Origin: Flavobacterium sp. GT3R68
Lineage (GTDB): Bacteria; Bacteroidota; Bacteroidia; Flavobacteriales; Flavobacteriaceae
Direction: 5' to 3'
Length of the DNA stretch: 64,000 bases
Assembly: GCF_007109225.1 (NCBI RefSeq)
Contig: NZ_VJZK01000001.1
Location: 578,731-642,730, forward strand
This document shows, piece after piece, positions 61,599 through 64,000 of this stretch. The notes beneath the pieces are model-generated. The model was not told the origin of the DNA. It was given only the letters and a program-made list of their open reading frames with translations, and made no database searches. Position 1 is the stretch's first letter, and each line of letters starts with the position of its first letter. The translations under genes were made by a program, and so were the position numbers.

Positions 61599-63317
61599 AT
61601 GCAAAACACTTCTTTTTTTAAACTAACGCTGGTTGCTCTAATTGCCGTTTTCTTTGCTTCCTGCGATAAAGATTATAATGAAGTCGGTTCAGATATCATT
61701 GGAGACGATCATTTCGGTCTTGTGGAAGATAATACAACGACCGTTGTGGCCTACAATCAGAGCCTAGGCGCAGTACAATCCAACAACCTTCCAATCAATG
61801 CGTTAGGATATTATGAACATCCTGTTTTTGGAAAGACTACGGCCAGTTTTTTAACCCAGGTTGGATTACAAGCTGCTAATCCTACTTTTGGAGTGACTCC
61901 AACAGTAACTAGAGTAGAGCTTTCAATCCCGTATTACAGTACTTTAACAAAAACCCTTGAAGATGGGGCTCATACATATGAATTGGATTCTGTATATGGA
62001 GGATATGGTAATAATTTTAAATTAGGTGTTTATGAATCTAAGTATTACTTAAGGGATTATGATGCGGCAACTGGATTTCAGGAGGTGCAAAAGTATTATT
62101 CTGATCAGGCATCTGATTTTACAATCAACCCGACCCGTTTAAATGACGACACCATAAGTCCAACCCAAAACGATGAATTTTTCTTCAGTAACGGAGAAAT
62201 CGTAACCCAGGAGATCGACGAACATGGAGAAGCAAAAGAGGTACGTTCCGCTCCGAGAATGCGACTGAACCTTAATGCGACATTTTTTCAAGACAAAATT
62301 TTTGGAGCTGGAGCAGCCGGAAAATTGATAAATAACAATACTTTTCAGGAATATTTCAGGGGGTTGTATTTTAAAGCAGAAACCACATCCGAATCTACAA
62401 ATCCGGGAAGTTTGGCAATGCTGAATTTCAAAGCGGGAAAAGTGACTATATCTTATAAGGTTTTTGTTGCCGAGGTGCCTGCCAATGGTACCACAGCTGC
62501 AATTCCTGCACATTGGGATGACAAGAAACTGGTGCTTGATTTAGGCGGAAATACGGTTAATGTATTCGAAAACGAATATAATCCCGCTTATGTATCAAGC
62601 TTTACATCGCCAGATAAAATTGCTGGAGATCCATTGCTTTATGTAAAAGGTCAGGCGGGATCAATGACGGTAATCGAACTTTTCAGTAATACTGATGTTA
62701 ATCAAGGATATGACGCGAACGGAGTGCTGATCCCAGGGTCTAATAACGTTTCAGACGAACTGGACGCCTTGCGACACCCGGCCAACGGAAAACAACGTTT
62801 AATAAATGAAGCCAATCTGTCATTTACCATCGATGCTGCGAAAATGGACGGTTCGCCGGAACCAAACAGGGTTTATCTGTATGATCTGGATAACAAGAGA
62901 CCACTGATTGATTACTATTCTGACAATTCCCTTAGTGCCAATCCCAAATTTAACAAAGTGGTTCATGGAGGTATTATCGAAACGAAAACTGTTACAATCG
63001 CCGGTGTGAAACAGAAAAAAGGAATCCGTTATAAAATCCGATTGACCAATCATATCAGAAACCTGGTGAAGAACGATTCAACCAATGTGAGATTAGGATT
63101 GGTAGTGACCGAAGATATTAAAACGGTTACTTCCGGGGTGCTGCGAAATTCATTCAATGTAAATCCTACCCCGGAATTTGAGAATCCGTTTACAGTGGAC
63201 CGTGTGCCATTATCTTCGATAATCAATCCGTTGGGGACTGTGCTGTATGGCAGCAATCCTTCAGTACCTGTTAACCAAAGATTAAAACTTAGAATTTATT
63301 ATACTGAACCTAAATAA
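61599..63317 (+). CDS. DUF4270 lipoprotein
   Basis: A 572-residue lipoprotein. The signal MQNTSFFKLTLVALIAVFFASC ends in a lipobox at Cys22. The rest is beta-rich and matches DUF4270 of Bacteroidota (NEVGSDIIGDDHFGL near the start, LPINALGYYEHPVFGKTTASFLTQV, and a late KIRLTNHIRNLVKNDSTNVRLGLVV). It is probably an outer-membrane or surface protein of unknown role. It lies between the GT5-half gene and glmS with gaps of 13 and 8 bp, so the three are co-transcribed. Confidence 0.85.
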   Translation: MQNTSFFKLTLVALIAVFFASCDKDYNEVGSDIIGDDHFGLVEDNTTTVVAYNQSLGAVQSNNLPINALGYYEHPVFGKTTASFLTQVGLQAANPTFGVTPTVTRVELSIPYYSTLTKTLEDGAHTYELDSVYGGYGNNFKLGVYESKYYLRDYDAATGFQEVQKYYSDQASDFTINPTRLNDDTISPTQNDEFFFSNGEIVTQEIDEHGEAKEVRSAPRMRLNLNATFFQDKIFGAGAAGKLINNNTFQEYFRGLYFKAETTSESTNPGSLAMLNFKAGKVTISYKVFVAEVPANGTTAAIPAHWDDKKLVLDLGGNTVNVFENEYNPAYVSSFTSPDKIAGDPLLYVKGQAGSMTVIELFSNTDVNQGYDANGVLIPGSNNVSDELDALRHPANGKQRLINEANLSFTIDAAKMDGSPEPNRVYLYDLDNKRPLIDYYSDNSLSANPKFNKVVHGGIIETKTVTIAGVKQKKGIRYKIRLTNHIRNLVKNDSTNVRLGLVVTEDIKTVTSGVLRNSFNVNPTPEFENPFTVDRVPLSSIINPLGTVLYGSNPSVPVNQRLKLRIYYTEPK

Positions 63318-63325
63318 TTCAAATT

Positions 63326-64000
63326 ATGTGTGGAATTGTAGGATATATAGGATTTAGGGAAGCATACCCTATTATAATTAAAGGATTAAAAAGATTAGAA
63401 TATAGAGGGTACGATAGTGCCGGAATTATGCTGTACGACGGAGAGAACCTCAAACTTTGTAAAACCAAGGGAAAAGTTTCTGATCTGGAGGAGAAATCTC
63501 ATAGAGAAATTACACCGAACGGAACTATCGGGATCGGTCACACTCGTTGGGCCACGCACGGGGTTCCAAATGATGTTAATTCGCATCCGCATGCTTCCAA
63601 TTCAGGTAATCTGGTGGTGATCCATAATGGAATCATTGAGAATTATGCACCGCTAAAAAAAGAATTAATCAACAGAGGATACGTTTTCCACTCGGATACG
63701 GATTCAGAGGTTTTGATTAACCTTATTGAGGAAGTTCAAAAGAAGGAAAATCTTAAATTGGGTAAAGCCGTCCAAGTAGCTTTAAACCAAGTAGTAGGTG
63801 CTTATGCGATTTGTGTTTTCGATAAAAAGAAACCGGACGAAATCGTCGTAGCCCGTTTAGGAAGTCCTTTGGCGATCGGAGTAGGAGAAAACGAATATTT
63901 TATTGCTTCTGATGCTTCGCCGTTTATCGAATATACATCCAATGCCATTTATCTGGAAGATGAAGAAATGGCTGTTGTGCGTTTGAATAAACCGTTAAAA
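63326..64000 (+). CDS. glmS: Glutamine-fructose-6-phosphate aminotransferase (3' part beyond window)
   Basis: The first 225 residues are visible, starting MCGIVGYIG, where Cys2 becomes the N-terminal nucleophile of the glutaminase domain after Met removal. RLEYRGYDSAGI, HTRWATHG, HNGIIENY and HSDTDSEV are all family motifs. The sugar isomerase domains lie past the window edge. The enzyme makes glucosamine-6-phosphate for peptidoglycan and lipopolysaccharide. It follows the DUF4270 gene by 8 bp. Confidence 0.96.
   Translation, partial: MCGIVGYIGFREAYPIIIKGLKRLEYRGYDSAGIMLYDGENLKLCKTKGKVSDLEEKSHREITPNGTIGIGHTRWATHGVPNDVNSHPHASNSGNLVVIHNGIIENYAPLKKELINRGYVFHSDTDSEVLINLIEEVQKKENLKLGKAVQVALNQVVGAYAICVFDKKKPDEIVVARLGSPLAIGVGENEYFIASDASPFIEYTSNAIYLEDEEMAVVRLNKPLK

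Overview
The window is chromosomal DNA of a Flavobacterium-like member of the Bacteroidota. The signs are several Por/type IX secretion C-terminal sorting domains, DUF4270 and GldH-like lipoproteins, TonB-dependent receptor style, A-rich leaders in place of Shine-Dalgarno sites, and promoters of the TTG-N18/19-TAnnTTTG type. Most of the window is ordinary core genome of moderate GC. Two AT-rich accessory blocks stand out.

Layout. 1-6.9 kb: thioredoxin (cut by the window edge), two PQQ-type sugar dehydrogenase propellers, a polysaccharide deacetylase lipoprotein, an unknown lipoprotein and a TonB receptor. 6.9-7.2 kb: an array of eleven 21-bp tandem repeats. 7.3-11.1 kb: a compact AT-rich pair, a PLD-helicase-DUF3427 protein with a C-terminal LexA/UmuD-like S24 domain, and a Nudix hydrolase. 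11.3-14.6 kb: a 1,120-residue secreted beta-propeller repeat protein. 14.77-30.1 kb: a 15.3-kb integrative element in the 3' end of tRNA-Asn(GUU), bounded by perfect 72-bp direct repeats, with a tyrosine integrase at its right end. 30.2-64 kb: core genes (rseP, serS, rsmA/ksgA, mgtE, proC, xth, radA, panC/panD, glmS), a PAS sensor kinase, an OlsF-like lipid acyltransferase, an OmpA lipoprotein, an AsmA-like/transglycosylase fusion, and others.

The island has two halves. Its left half is a rightward cargo operon: HNH protein, a GHKL/MORC-type ATPase that also carries a histidine-kinase-like C-terminus, a stand-alone response-regulator-like receiver, a second HNH nuclease, and an Eco57I/TaqI-type adenine methyltransferase. 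The last four genes are separated by 2 and 4 bp and then overlap by 4 bp. This looks like a restriction-modification system wired to a phosphorelay-like pair, and it is my best candidate for an undescribed system. The right half runs mostly leftward and holds the element's own genes: GIY-YIG protein, SF3 primase-helicase, Sak4-like ATPase, DUF3871 protein, an Xre-type regulator with a palindromic operator candidate, and the integrase. I see no relaxase, capsid, portal or terminase gene.

The second candidate is the PLD-helicase-DUF3427 protein. Its S24 tail has a Ser/Lys pair and an Ala-Gly placed 35 residues before the Ser, as in UmuD, which suggests a self-cleaving, DNA-damage-responsive switch. 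Function for both systems is inferred from sequence only.
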